This document shows positions 20,580 through 31,378 of a DNA stretch of 64,000 nt, in pieces. The DNA lies in contig OX328103.1 in the NCBI GenBank assembly GCA_946811185.2, positions 2,046,001 to 2,110,000 on the forward strand, in the 5' to 3' direction. Position 1 is the first letter of the stretch. Each line of letters starts with the position of its first letter. This stretch comes from Hippopus hippopus. Its lineage: Eukaryota; Mollusca; Bivalvia; Cardiida; Cardiidae. The notes below the pieces were generated by a model that saw only the letters and a program-made list of their open reading frames with translations, had not been told where the DNA came from and did no database searches. A program made the translations under genes and the position numbers.

Positions 20580-21354
20580 ACAAACATCCATATATATTGA
20601 TACAAATACATGAAAAGGGGGTTTAATGTAACTCCGAGATGCAATATATCAAGAAAGTCATCACATAATTATGGATATATAAAATCCATGTTGTATAAAT
20701 AACTGACTGAATCATGAGGTTACAAAGTGGTCCTTGGACATGCAGAAAATTGACAAATAGCAAAGAGTTTTTACCCTGGTCAGCCATGGACTGTGCAGGC
20801 TAACATGGGTCAATATTTTTTGCAGAAACATTTAACTCCATTTTCCCAGAGCATGGTTCATAAACAGTATGACAAATGATGAATAATTAGTTTATGACAG
20901 CAGAAAACATAAGTTATGTTGACACATACTGATTGGAAATTAATAAATCATAAATCTTGCTTAAAATGTAACATGTGACTGCATATGTTTTTCCAATCAC
21001 CATTTTAAGTGCCAATAATTGTTACAAGTAATTCAGAAATTAAACCTTGCATATTGTTAGGTCAATTTTCAATAATTCAAAAATTACCTATTATTCATCT
21101 TCCACATTGCCTCAAAAACTTTCTACATGAGGTTAGGAAAAAGAAATCTAAAGTTTTGATATTTCATCATTTATTATGAAGAAAATATTATGAAGAACAT
21201 CAAAAACAGTTGTGTCAGTCTAGTTATGACATAATATACAAAAAAAGTATCAACATAAATGTAAGTTATTTCTCATACATCAAGTCTAGAGGATGAGTCA
21301 CATTAGTCACTAATTCGCTCTTTTGGCAGAATATTATAACCTTCAATCCTGTAC
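20580..21354. other. No gene seen
   Basis: About 770 bases of AT-rich unique-looking sequence, the longest unexplained stretch in the left third. No splice-bounded open segment found. Confidence 0.4.
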
Positions 21355-21500
21355 TAAACAAGAGCACCCCATGAGAGTGCCAACGCTCTAATGCAAGAGC
21401 TCGACTTTCAGTGAAAATTCTAAGTTGAAAAAGGGGCATAAATGCGTAAAAAATAGTTTGATGGTTACCTGCACCTGTTGTATGAATCCCCCTTTTCAGA
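21355..21500 (+). mobile_element. Helitron-like 5' fragment
   Basis: ACAAGAGCACCCCATGAGAG followed by AAAAAGGGGCATAAATG. It resembles the start of the element at 33205-33475 (opposite strand) and is truncated. Confidence 0.35.
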
Positions 21501-21504
21501 CTAT

Positions 21505-21652
21505 AATTGCTCAAATAGTGGAAACTGTATTTGAAAGAGCAGAAAACTTTGATGGAAACAGATAAAATGCCGGTTCCAAGCATTTTCAACTTTCCCCACA
21601 ATGTTTTCAAAGCCATCTTCCTCAAAGTCATTATAACTCAGGACTGCTTGGT
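21505..21652 (-). mobile_element. Element A, R end missing
   Basis: CTCAAATAGTGGAAACTGTA; eroded hairpin (ATGCCGGTTCCAAGCAT); L end GACTGCTTGGTAGAGA. Confidence 0.65.
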
Positions 21653-21659
21653 AGAGATA

Positions 21660-21846
21660 GAGAAAGATGGCACTTGAAAACATTCTGGGAAAAGAAGAAA
21701 ATGCTGGTAACCAGCATTTTCTTCTTTTCCCACAATGTTTTCTACCCTTCCAAAAACAAATTTTAATTTTTGAGTCACATTTGAATTGTCATCTACAAAT
21801 GCTTTAAATTTGGACTAGTTTAGAATTTTGTCATGCAGTATAGGGA
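21660..21846 (+). mobile_element. Element A, L end missing
   Basis: The hairpin is perfect with a mirrored double change (AAGAAGAAAA / TTTTCTTCTT instead of AAGGAG / CTCCTT). R end TTTGGACTAGTTTAGAATT. Confidence 0.85.
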
Positions 21847-22093
21847 TAAAACACTAGAATGTTTGGTACAGGGCTTAAAGTTGAGGAATGAAAAAGGGTC
21901 ACCAGATATAAGTTTGCAGAGGAAAATCTCCAGCTCATATATCCAAAGATGAGGAATTTACAAAGAGATTCTTTTTAAAAGAATTTATCGCTTAATATAA
22001 AATTAACCAACAAAGAAAGATATTACCGGATTAGAGCAGTTGCAAGTTTGAGCTTTATTAAATATTTGACTCGTAAATTCCCCGCCCTGACCC
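21847..22093. other. No gene seen
   Basis: Unclassified sequence. Confidence 0.4.
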
Positions 22094-22309
22094 TTAATCC
22101 TTTACCAAACTATGCCGAGTTTGAATGACCCTAGGGAAAAACGCTTGTGAAAACATTTTGGGAAAAGGAGAAAATGCTGGTAACCAGCATTTTCTGCTTT
22201 TCCCAATATGTTTTTTACCATTTCAAACACAGAAATCACACTGAATTTGTTGTCTGTAAATGCTTTCGATTTGTAAAAGTCAAAATTTTATCATTCTGTA
22301 CAGAGTTTA
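22094..22309 (+). mobile_element. Element A, full
   Basis: TTAATCCTTTACCAAACTAT to CATTCTGTACAGAGTTTA. Confidence 0.85.
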
Positions 22310-22364
22310 CCCTTACAACAGTCAGTTTAGGACATCTTCTTTTTGCCAAGACATCTGAAGAAGT

Positions 22365-22433
22365 GAACAGAGTAGATAAAAGATCAGACTGCATGTTCTA
22401 TGCCATGTGATCTTGATCCACACTGGTTGCAAA
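22365..22433. repeat. Element B hairpin, diverged
   Basis: ACAGAGTAGATAAAAGATCA / GTGATCTTGATCCACACTGG. Confidence 0.65.
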
Positions 22434-22527
22434 AGCAACCATACTCTTGAAAGGTACTGGTAAGGTTAAAAACTGAAAGAATTATAATTTTCCTGAAAAA
22501 ATAAATTTTTTATATTTTCAGCAACAT

Positions 22528-22757
22528 TTAACCCTTTACCAAAGAACAAATATTTAGACTTGGCCAAATTGAACGCATTTGCAGGTGACAAATGCAGCTA
22601 AAACGATTGTAATTGTCTGTGAAAGTGTAGAAAACCTTGTGGGAAAAGGAGAAAAATTGCTGGCAACGTACCAGCATTTTCTCCTTTTCCCACAAGGTTT
22701 TCAAAAGCCAATTTCCTCAAGGTTGGTAAAAGTCAGAATTTCATGGTAAAGAGTTAA
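22528..22757 (-). mobile_element. Element A, full
   Basis: TTAACCCTTTACCAAAGAAC to GGTAAAGAGTTAA. The arms show a mirrored double change, CCTTGTGGG / CCCACAAGG instead of CATTG / CAATG. A small insertion lies at the loop. Confidence 0.9.
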
Positions 22758-22759
22758 GG

Positions 22760-24214
22760 CAGGGGTGCGGAAATCCTACGTCCGACTCGTCCGACTCGGG
22801 TAAATTTGACGTCGGACAAGTGGCTTTTTGCAATTTACTCGTCCGCGGACAAGTAGGAAACGAGGAGGAAATTGAAAGTAAAGATCTGTGTAATATAACA
22901 TTATCCTTGTGAAATAGAAATGTTCTCTCCGTCTCACTTCGTAAACAACAACATTTTGAAATTGAATTATGATCAACTCTTCCCTGATATCAGAGTGATA
23001 GAATGTACTCATGAGTTTTATAAGCACAAAAACATTTTGCTCACTCTGATTTTATCGCCTAGGCAGGCTTTTTATCGATTTTGACTGCGCTTCAGTACGG
23101 CCGAAATGTTGTGGTTTCTTGGCGCCATTTGGTTTGTTTAATGTAGGCAACCATAACCGAACCGAGTTATTTTTTGCACATTACAACACCGCACGTAGAC
23201 TTGACGCGGTTGTCATTTCCGTATCATTCAATATTAATTTTTTTTTTTTTTGCCGTTCGATAAAACTCACAGCTGACAATAGAAGTTGTCTTAATTTAAC
23301 ACTGTGGAACACATTCTTACTCGGTTGCATTAAACGTATTTGAAAGAAAACCAAACACGCTGTATCCAAGCAAAACATGTCAAGAACCGGGAAACATACA
23401 AAAAGTTTGCTAAAAGGGCTGTAGACGATAAAGGCCAGCGCAGCCTTTTTACTTTCGGCGTGAAACGTTCAAATTCTTTGCAGATCCATCTGCAGGTAAT
23501 CAAATCTCCGCATACTGAGTCTAAATCTGAAATGTCGGGTCTGTCGGACATTGCCGATCTCCCGTTGTCTGAAAACTATACAGTTATTATCACTGCACAT
23601 GATGCAAACTCTACATCTCCAGACACAATAACCAAGACCAGCCTTTTAACTTCCACTGATAATGATTCCCTTGTATCATTTGATGGCTGGTAAGAAGTTC
23701 TGCTAAAGTATTAACTCCGGCACCCATGGGTGTACCACAGTTAAAAAGGGCTGTAAGTGCAAACACTGAGATATTTGGTCGTGGTTTAAGCAGTTATTCT
23801 GTTGAATCTTTTTCAATTATTAAATTGTTGCACCTTTCTATTTACTGTATGTATGTACAGTGCCATTGTTTTATTGTTGTACCTTGAAAGTCAGTATACT
23901 TTTTCCCAATTTGGCCAAAATCACGCTTGAATATCCCAAAATGAAAGGCTAAGGCCCCTTCCCAATTTTTGGAAAAAAAGCCCCGTAAAGGTTTGCTTGA
24001 TTTATTTTCATCATTATATTTAAAAACCTAAACAAAGCAAATTTAAATGGTTAAAAGAACATCATTATCTACAAACTACGGTACATTCAGTTAGGTCTTT
24101 GTGTGCCCTTTAAAATTTTGTTTTGGACAAGTAAGCTTATCTGACGGACAAGTAGATTTTCTAGATTTACTTGTCCATGGACAAGTAGAAAATTTCAAGA
24201 TTTCCACACCTCTG
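22760..24214 (+). mobile_element. hAT-like non-autonomous transposon
   Basis: 1455 bp with imperfect terminal inverted repeats CAGGGGTGCGGAAATC / CAGAGGTGTGGAAATC (14 of 16 match), extended by subterminal TACTTGTCC/GGACAAGTA motifs. GTTAAGG flanks both sides (22753-22759, 24215-24221). The CAGRGGTG start and 7-8 bp duplication fit hAT. The interior is richer in CG and includes TTGGCGCCATTT near 23118, an E2F-like site. No intact transposase is seen. Confidence 0.75.
23340..23693 (+). CDS. Open frame inside the hAT-like element, unknown
   Basis: A 117-codon frame: basic N-terminal half (KRAVDDKGQRSLFTFGVKRS), acidic/Ser-rich second half (LPLSENYTVIITAHDANSTS). QRSLFTF resembles part of a PCNA-binding motif but lacks the second aromatic residue. 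It might be the 5' part of a lost transposase gene. No zinc finger or catalytic motif is visible. Confidence 0.3.
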   Translation: MKENQTRCIQAKHVKNRETYKKFAKRAVDDKGQRSLFTFGVKRSNSLQIHLQVIKSPHTESKSEMSGLSDIADLPLSENYTVIITAHDANSTSPDTITKTSLLTSTDNDSLVSFDGW

Positions 24215-24221
24215 GTTAAGG

Positions 24222-24686
24222 GGACCATTTTATTTCTTAAATAAGTTCAAAAGAACCTGAAATTTATTTTATGACATTTCTGCGATAAGACGACAAGTGT
24301 TATTTTTTCTCCACCAATAGGAGCATTCAAACATTAATTTTATCTGTAAATTGTACTAAACACAAAATCTGGGCCTTTTATTATAAATATCGGATACATA
24401 TATCAAGCCTATTTAAACATTCGCTATCTTTGCACACTATTATATTTAATCGTTACATTTTAAGCTCAGAGGGAAAAAGTGACAGGACTTTGGTAATTCA
24501 TCAAAAAATTTTGCGACGGTGGTCCGCATAAAAAAAATCAAATATATCAGTTTCTTTTGTGTCTATGACAAGTTTGAAAACGTATTTTCAAAGCCCAGGT
24601 TTTTGTCAATGCATGCCAGAGACGTGGTCCCTCCTTGGGCCTGGTTACCGAGGTATCTTGAAGTAGAGCTTTGAATCACCTTCAGT
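24222..24686. other. No gene seen
   Basis: AT-rich unclassified sequence. Confidence 0.4.
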
Positions 24687-24916
24687 ATGAACCCTTTACG
24701 ACACAATCCCAAGTTTTAATGACCCTGAGAAAGAAGCCTTTTGAAAACATTTTGGTAAAAGGAGAAAATGCTGGTAACCAGCATTTTCTCCTTATACCAT
24801 AATGTTTTCTACAAAATTAAAGACAAATTCCATCATTTGAAACACATTTAGATTTTCATCTGCAAATGCTTTCAAATTGGACCAGTCTACATCATTGCCA
24901 TATGGTACAGAGTTAA
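24687..24916 (+). mobile_element. Element A, full
   Basis: TGAACCCTTTACGACACAAT to GGTACAGAGTTAA. The outer right arm is diverged (CTTATACCATAATG). Confidence 0.85.
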
Positions 24917-25154
24917 CTCTCTATCAGATGAGAAAATTTTAGACATTACCAAATTGAAAGCATTTTGAATACAACAAATTGAATATGATCCCAAAAGATA
25001 AATAGTTGATGAACAATTGTCCATAAATGGTTAAAAAAACATGAGAAACAGAGAAATTCCCTGCTACCAGCATTTTCTCCTTTTCCCACAATGTTTTCAA
25101 ATGCCATCTTCTTCAGGGCTGTTAAAACATAGGGTTATTTGCTAAAGTTATTAA
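24913..25154 (-). mobile_element. Element A, diverged
   Basis: TTAACTCTCTATCAGATGAG to GCTAAAGTTATTAA. The left arm is lost; the right arm is good. Confidence 0.75.
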
Positions 25155-25424
25155 TAACCTATTTGTAATCTTAGAAAACACTCTTGCTAATACAATGGAT
25201 TCTTCTTTTCAAATTCAAACATTATTCTTTTTTATCAAATCCAACTCCAATTCAACATTTCCAGACATTTTGCCTCAACTAATGATAACATGTAAGCCTT
25301 AGAAAAAGGAAAAGGCAAGACCGAAATTTTGCTGAATTAATCTCGTTTACATCATACAAATACTTTTCCTCTCTAGTTGTTAAATTTTTGCCTAAACATC
25401 TAATAACCTATTATATAGCAACTT
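25155..25424. other. No gene seen
   Basis: AT-rich sequence. Confidence 0.4.
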
Positions 25425-25445
25425 TTAACCACACAATGCTGACTT

Positions 25446-25674
25446 TTAACTCTTTACCAAACGACAAAATTTTTGACTGGACCAAATTGGAAGCATTTGC
25501 AGACGACAAAATTACTGTGACTCAAAAATTGAAATTTGTTTTGGAAAGGGTAGAAAACATTGTGGGAAAAGGAGAAAATGCTGGTTACCAGCATTTTCTC
25601 CTTTTCCCACAGTGTTTTCAGAAGGCTTCTTTCTCAGGGTCGTAAAAACCCGGGCTTGTTTGGTAAAGAGTTAA
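25446..25674 (-). mobile_element. Element A, full, near consensus, nested
   Basis: TTAACTCTTTACCAAACGAC to GGTAAAGAGTTAA, flanked by TTAA and by the two parts of its host copy. The palindrome is almost perfect. It is very similar to 41660-41888. Confidence 0.95.
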
Positions 25675-25729
25675 ATGACCTCGAAGGAGAAGATTTTTGA
25701 AAACATTGTGGGAAAAGTTAAAAACGCTA

Positions 25730-26759
25730 CCGTATTTTGCGTATGTTTTGGGACACCCAAAGAATTGGGACACCATAAAAAATCGCGAAAATAATTATTT
25801 TTCATGACCCAAAGATTTGGGACATACTAAAAATTGTGAAGTAAGATCGGTATTTTTTTGTTCCAAAGAATTGGGACAGTGAATATCTATTTTAAAAAAA
25901 ATCTTTCAATCCGTTTGATACCGTTTGTTTGCAACTATTAATTTCACGCAGTTTTATTTCTACACACGTAACGTAGTAATCATGCTTCCCAACCCTCCCG
26001 ATTTCAATGGGAGTTTCCTGATTCAAGACAAAAAACTCGATCACCTGACAGTCTAATTTAAACCCCAATTCAAAAAGAAATCCGACGTAAGTGTATAAAG
26101 GGTGTGATAAACTTGTATCCAAGATACATAACGTGTATAACGGGTATATGTACATCTGAAGTTGACAGAGTTGACACGCATGTATTACACGGTCAATCGA
26201 GTTCGTTGTTTATAAATAGAAATCAAGGTACAGTATTCTAGTTTACCCAAGGTTTATCGATCGAAGATCGACGAACCAATCAAATTTGAGAACGGTCCGA
26301 GCAGGTACTTGTCAGAGTGGAATTAACGTCGTTCACCTCACATACACGTAAACAGGTAAAATATGTTGTGAATTTATCTACAAAAGCAAAATAACATCAT
26401 CATCGCGATCCCAGGACGCAGACAATAATGAGTGACAAGTTAATCATCAACGACAACAATAAGAAAAAGCGAAGTTTTAAGCTCTTAGTGCTCAAATTGA
26501 TCGGTGAAATTCCAATCAGTATAAAAATAGACCAACCTGCATATGATTGGATGTTTATCGACATCAATGACGTAGCAATATTTTAACGTCGGCAATATTC
26601 GACGGGTTAGCGGCCATTGACTTTCAGTATGTCTGATTGTCTTGTTTGACCATAAGTTTTGGGACAGCTGACAAAATAATTATTTTTTGTAGACCAAAGT
26701 ATTGGGACACGAAAAAAATTAATTATTTTTTACTGTCCCAAAACTTAAGCAAATTACGG
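25730..26759 (+). mobile_element. Tc1/mariner-like non-autonomous element
   Basis: 1030 bp with terminal inverted repeats CCGTATTTTGCGTATGTTTT / CCGTAATTTGCTTAAGTTTT (17 of 20), TA on both flanks, and several internal ATTGGGACA repeats at both ends. The TA duplication suggests the IS630-Tc1-mariner group; the exact family is not assigned. TTTATAAATAGAAATC near 26208 is TATA-like. Confidence 0.75.
26428..26586 (+). CDS. Short open frame in the TA element
   Basis: 52 codons, MSDKLIINDNNKKKRSFKLL..., basic N-terminus, 220 bases after a TATA-like motif. It could be the start of a lost transposase gene. No recognisable domain. Confidence 0.2.
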   Translation: MSDKLIINDNNKKKRSFKLLVLKLIGEIPISIKIDQPAYDWMFIDINDVAIF

Positions 26760-27002
26760 TAATTACCAGCATTTTCCCCTCTACCCAAAATTTTCTCTAC
26801 TCAGTTATAGGCAAATTTTACCATTTGACCCATCTTTGGTTTCTTGTCTGCAAATGCTTTCAATTTGGACTTAAGTCTAAAATTTTGTCGTTTCGTAAAG
26901 AGTTAAATGCTTAGTAATAAAACCGACTTTCAAAACCAGAAAAACTGTCCCTAACTCTGTAATGTCAAATGTATTTTTGCCAGAATGTTTAGCAAGTAGC
27001 AA

Positions 27003-27067
27003 ACAATGTACATCAAAAGATCAGAATGCATGCTCTGCATGCTGGTCTTGATCTATTATACTGCCCA
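27003..27067. repeat. Element B hairpin
   Basis: ACAATGTACATCAAAAGATC / TGGTCTTGATCTATTATACT around GCATGCTCTGCATGC. Confidence 0.7.
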
Positions 27068-27440
27068 CTAAAGGCAGTCTATCGTCTTGATCTAATAACA
27101 AAAGTTGTGCTCAAGTCTCTCAGGGATAAAATTAGTTAGAATTAAATCTATCATTTCAGCTTGTCACCAGTTGTAAATAAACGATTCTTTAATTAGGAAG
27201 GAAATTTTCAATTCTTTCAGTTCTGTATAAGATTTAATCTGAATTATGTACAGACATGACTGAATATAATCATTTATATGCAAAGCAGATGAAAATGGAG
27301 AAGAATTTGACCAATGAAAATGATCTGTCTTATGACTTCAATGCGAACATTATCATTCTATGCTTTGACATTATTATTGACAGATTTCTTTTCAACTTTT
27401 ATTGAGCTATGAGCTCTCTTTAGTACCATTCTTTGGTTTA
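27068..27440. other. No gene seen
   Basis: AT-rich sequence. Confidence 0.4.
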
Positions 27441-27521
27441 TTTCATGTTCAATGCCGTTTTTAACATTATTTCTGAAGAACAATGGCTGATTGGCTAGAC
27501 TAATGTGTTAAACCAATCACA

Positions 27522-27785
27522 CTGTCCGGCTGGGTAGCTCAATGCTTAGCGTATCAGACTCGTGACCTGGAGGTTGTAGGTTCAATACGCGATGGCGGCG
27601 AACTTTCTTTCTAGTGATTTTTTGCCTCTCACCTCTGAACATGTGAGAAAGGCAGTCAGTAGCTTTGGAAAGAAAGTTCTGTCAGTACTGGTGTGAGAAA
27701 GCCAGGAAACACATGGGTGCATCACTGACCCCCATGATATGACCTAAGCTGTCGAAATGGCATTAAACTCCAATACAAAACAATA
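27522..27785 (+). mobile_element. tRNA-derived SINE, full, sense
   Basis: Head GGCTGGGTAGCTCAATGCTT (A-box-like) and GGTTGTAGGTTCAATACG (B-box-like), body CTTTGGAAAGAAAGTTCTGT, tail AAATGGCATTAAACTCCAAT. Same family as 40299 and 20188. Confidence 0.8.
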
Positions 27786-27987
27786 AGCCAATCACAATTA
27801 GTGTAGTCATTTAAAAATGGTTTTAGTCAATCGAAAACTGATTTACATTCTAAACAAATATCACAATACAAATCATTGGCCAAGATGGTCACATGATTAA
27901 AATATCAGGACATGTCTATGATGCCCCGAAGGTCAAGGACACTTTCTTTAAGTCAGCATTATCACTGCTAGATACATTCTGTATACA

Positions 27988-28141
27988 CTGTACCAAACGC
28001 CAATATTTTAGTCTTGATTAAAGCATTTGCAGACAACGCCTTTAATATGTCTCAAATGTTGGGATTTGTTACCAGCATTCTCTCCTTTCCCCACAATGTT
28101 TTTCAACAGCGTTCTGTATAGTCAGGATTGTTAGATTCAGG
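27988..28141 (-). mobile_element. Element A, left arm deleted
   Basis: ACTGTACCAAACGCCAATAT, then GATTTGTTACCAGCATTC: the left arm is missing. L end GATTGTTAGATTCAGG. Confidence 0.7.
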
Positions 28142-28373
28142 GCTGACCCTTTACAGCACAACGCTGACTTTTAATGACCCTGGGAAAATAGCCTTTTGAA
28201 AACATTGTGAAAAAAGGAGAAAATGCTGGTAACCAGCATTTTCTCCTTTTCCTACAATGTTTAGTCTACCCTATCAAAGAAAAGTCTCACCATTTGAACA
28301 ACACTGAAATTTTTGTCTGCAAATGCTTTCAATTTGGACAAGGCTAAAATTTTGTTATCTGGTAAAGGGTTAA
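28142..28373 (+). mobile_element. Element A, full
   Basis: CTGACCCTTTACAGCACAAC to GTTATCTGGTAAAGGGTTAA. Confidence 0.9.
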
Positions 28374-28521
28374 TTCTTATGAATAATCATAATTAGTGTC
28401 TAATTGGTCATGATAACAACTAATTAATTAATTAATTGTATTCATAAACATGATTATCTATGAAATGGTTCAAACGTTTCACCCTTCACATGCATATGGC
28501 AATATAATGTGAGCTCTTGTG

Positions 28522-28587
28522 GACAGTTTAGATCAAGATCAAACTACATAATATGTGCAGTCTGATCAATGATCTACACTTTCTAAT
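28522..28587. repeat. Element B hairpin
   Basis: GGACAGTTTAGATCAAGATC / GTCTGATCAATGATCTACAC. Confidence 0.75.
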
Positions 28588-28639
28588 ATGTAATGACATT
28601 TTCTTGCAAAAACAGCATTGAGAGTGTTGCAAAGCGATT

Positions 28640-28860
28640 TCACTGTAAACATATTTATTGCACAATCATCGAGAAACAAGTCTTGCAACTTATACCAATC
28701 ACTCTCGATTCTGCTTTCTGGAAACATCACCAGTACTTGTACTGAACATGTGGGCCAATGAACAGTCCCAAGGTTGACACCCGCTCCCGGGAATAGAACT
28801 CAGGACGTTATGGTTGCGAGGCTGACATTCTACCTCACAACCATGGACACCACACTAAGG
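28640..28860 (-). mobile_element. SINE, third type, antisense
   Basis: Minus-strand head GTGGTGTCCATGGTTGTGAG ... CTGAGTTCTATTCCCGGG, body CAACCTTGGGACTGTTCATT, tail AAGTTGCAAGACTTGTTTCT. The body recurs in the other orientation at 29290. Confidence 0.6.
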
Positions 28861-28914
28861 GGCTTTAACTTGATATTGCAAGTCTTAAAAAGTACTGAAA
28901 GTTTAATTTACTCC

Positions 28915-29090
28915 AAAGCCATCCCACGTTTTCATGACCCAAAAGAGAAAAAATTTTGAAAACACTGTTTGAACAGGTAAAAGTGCTGGTACTTTCTTCT
29001 TTCTCTGGGTCATTCAAACTCGTGATTGTGTGAGACAGGTTTAATTTGTGATCAATATGGACAGGTCTAAAATTTCATCGTTTGGTGAAG
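28915..29090. mobile_element. Element A, L-L chimera plus R remnant
   Basis: CCCACGTTTTCATGACCCAA and CATTCAAACTCGTGATTGTG are both L-type, around a degraded hairpin. GATCAATATGGACAGGTCTA after it is an R-end piece. Confidence 0.55.
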
Positions 29091-29289
29091 GGTCAGGAGA
29101 TTTCATTTGAAACTGGTTATCTGACTCTTGTAACATTTGGATACTATATATATCTTGAATACATTTAGAAATAATTGCTATTTATGACCACAAGCCTCTA
29201 TCTGCTGTTTATGCTAATGAAATTGGTCATCCTTAATGAGCACAAAATTACAGTACACTTAAAGCTGCACCCATAATTGAGCTTAACTC

Positions 29290-29440
29290 TACAAAAATTA
29301 CAGAGTTTGAGACCCATGAGTGGGTGTCAACTTTGGGATCTTTCACTGACCCACACATTCGGTCCGAGTACTGGTGTAGTTCCCAGGAAGCATAATCCAG
29401 AGAGATTAGTATAAGTTGTTACAACTTGTTTCTCAATCAA
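29290..29440 (+). mobile_element. SINE, third type, 3' part
   Basis: GGGTGTCAACTTTGGGATCT ... AAGTTGTTACAACTTGTTTC, the inverted match of 28670-28785. The head is missing. Confidence 0.6.
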
Positions 29441-29454
29441 TGAAAAATAAATAC

Positions 29455-29640
29455 TAAATTAAAAACGACAAAACTTTCGGCTGGCCCAAATTCAAAGCAT
29501 CTGCAGACGACAACTTCACTGTGGCTGATATGGTCCAATTTTTCTTTGATTGGGTAAAAAAAAAATGCAGGGAAGGGAGAATATGGTGGTAACCATTGTT
29601 TTCTCCTTTTCCCACAATTTTTTCAGATGCCCTCTTTCTC
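29455..29640 (-). mobile_element. Element A, L end missing
   Basis: AAAACGACAAAACTTTCGGC; eroded hairpin (ATGGTGGTAACCATTGTTTTC). Confidence 0.7.
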
Positions 29641-29854
29641 TTACTTTTGGACATACTCAAATCCAAAGCATTAGCAGACAACAAGTTAAATGTGGCCCAA
29701 ATAGTGGAAAAAAGCTGTGAAACAGTAAAAAACATCATGAGGAAAGGAATAAATGCTGGTAATTAGTATTTTCTCCTTTACCCACACTGTTTTCAAAAGC
29801 CTTTTTCTCCATTCCATGGTCATCAACACTCGGGATTGTTAGGTAAAGCATTAA
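29641..29854 (-). mobile_element. Element A
   Basis: TTTTGGACATACTCAAATCC to GGTAAAGCATTAA, joined tail to head with the previous truncated copy. Confidence 0.7.
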
Positions 29855-30062
29855 GTCATAACCTAATTTTCTTTCAGATATTTTCTACTTCCTCTTTAAT
29901 TTGGAATGGTCCAAAATTGAATAAAGAAATTTTAGCTCACCAGATTTATTTTGTTGTGTGAAAATCACAATCTAAAAGATACCAACAATAGACATTAAAA
30001 CCTCATCAATAAATTCTCATTCAATGAAAGTGAGAAAAAAAAAACAGACTGGATTGTCTGAA

Positions 30063-30294
30063 TTAATTTTTTATAAGACGACAAAATTTTAGACTCATCC
30101 AGATTCAAAGCATTTTGCAGACAATGAATCAAGTCTAGCTGAAATTAGTGGATTATGTCTTTGGAAGGTAGGAAAGCATAATGGGAAAAGGAGAAAAGGC
30201 TGGTTACCAGCATTTTCTCTTATTCCCACTTTGTTTTCAAAGACTGTCAAAGGGGGGGTCGTAAAAGCAGGGGCTCAACTCATGAAAGAATTAA
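30063..30294 (-). mobile_element. Element A
   Basis: TTATAAGACGACAAAATTTT; hairpin with a few mismatches; the L end has decayed (GGCTCAACTCATGAAAGAATTAA). Confidence 0.75.
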
Positions 30295-30523
30295 CCCTTT
30301 ACCACACAGTCCTAAGTTTTAACAACCCCGAGAAAGAAACCTTTCGAAAACTTTATGGGAAAAAGTAGAAAATGCTGGTGACGAACATATTCTCTTTATT
30401 CCGCAATGTCTTCTACCTATTCAGGTATAAATACTATCATTTGTAAAACATTTATATTGTTGTCTGTAAATTTTTTCAATACGCAATGAGTCTAAAAAAT
30501 TTTGCCATGTGGTTAAGTGTTAA
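30291..30523 (+). mobile_element. Element A, diverged full copy
   Basis: TTAACCCTTTACCACACAGT to TGCCATGTGGTTAAGTGTTAA. The hairpin is strongly eroded (GGTGACGAACATATTC). Confidence 0.8.
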
Positions 30524-30925
30524 TCTAAAGAATAAATGAAATTTTCATAAGCTTAAAAAAAGTTGTTCGAATAGATCTATGGATAAAAAATGCAGATTGA
30601 ATACAATAAAAAATCGAGCATATGGATTTTGTAATAAAACCTCTACATAATCAATATATCGAAAAACCCAATAAAATCTGGAATAAAAGAAAACCTGTAA
30701 AACTGTCGGCTTATTAATATCTGACCCGGTGTCGGTAATCGTAAAAATTACCGGAGGTTGCCATAACTCAGCCATCGACGTATGAAATATTTCTGCTCCT
30801 AGCCTAACACTGTCTCCATATAAATTATTAAATCCTATTTTATCATATTTTAATCTGAAAATAATTTGTACAAAAAACTCTCCGGAAATCCAACACCTTT
30901 CACAAGGTAAACTTCAGCTTACTTT
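30524..30925. other. No gene supported
   Basis: A minus-strand 76-codon frame (30545-30775) starts MAELWQPPVIFTITDTGSD and then becomes hydrophobic and AT-driven. CAG|GTTTTC at 30690 is only a weak donor. Left as unclassified. Confidence 0.25.
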
Positions 30926-31155
30926 GTAAACTCTTTACTAAACAACAAAGTTTGGACTCAACCAAATTGAAAGCATTTGCAGACAACAAAATTAATGTAG
31001 ATGAAATAATGATTTCTGTCTTTGATAGGGTAGAAAATATTGAGGTAAATGGAGAAAATGCTGGTTACCAGCATTTTCTCCTTTTTCCTCAATGTTTACA
31101 AAAGCCTTCTCCTTCAGGGTATTTAAAACTCAGGATTGTGTAATTAAAGAGTTAA
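30926..31155 (-). mobile_element. Element A, full
   Basis: GTAAACTCTTTACTAAACAA to TTAAAGAGTTAA. Mirrored change in the arms: TTGAGG / CCTCAA instead of TTGTGG / CCACAA. Confidence 0.85.
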
Positions 31156-31161
31156 GCCAGT

Positions 31162-31378
31162 TTTAAACCCTCTACCAAACAATCTCATATTCTACCAAGC
31201 CTCATGAAGAACTTTTCTCAAAACACTGTGGGAAAAGGAGAAAATGCTGGTAACCAGCATTTCCTCCTTTTCCCACATTGTTTTCTAACTTGTCAGGCAA
31301 CTTCTATTCATTTGTATCAATTTGTCCTACCCAAATATTTTCAATTTCAAAGAATCTAAAACTCTTTGTTGAGAGTTA
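31162..31378 (+). mobile_element. Element A, full
   Basis: TTAAACCCTCTACCAAACAA to TTGTTGAGAGTTA. The R end is diverged. Confidence 0.8.

Larger units (their letters stand above)
25425..26906 (+). mobile_element. Element A interrupted twice
   Basis: L end TTAACCACACAATGCTGACT (25425-25449); left interior 25671-25729 (TTAAATGACCTCGAAGGAGA ... AAAACGCTA); remainder 26760-26906 to GTCGTTTCGTAAAGAGTTAA. One insertion is an inverted element A at the internal TTAA, the other a TA-targeting transposon in the hairpin. Confidence 0.8.
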
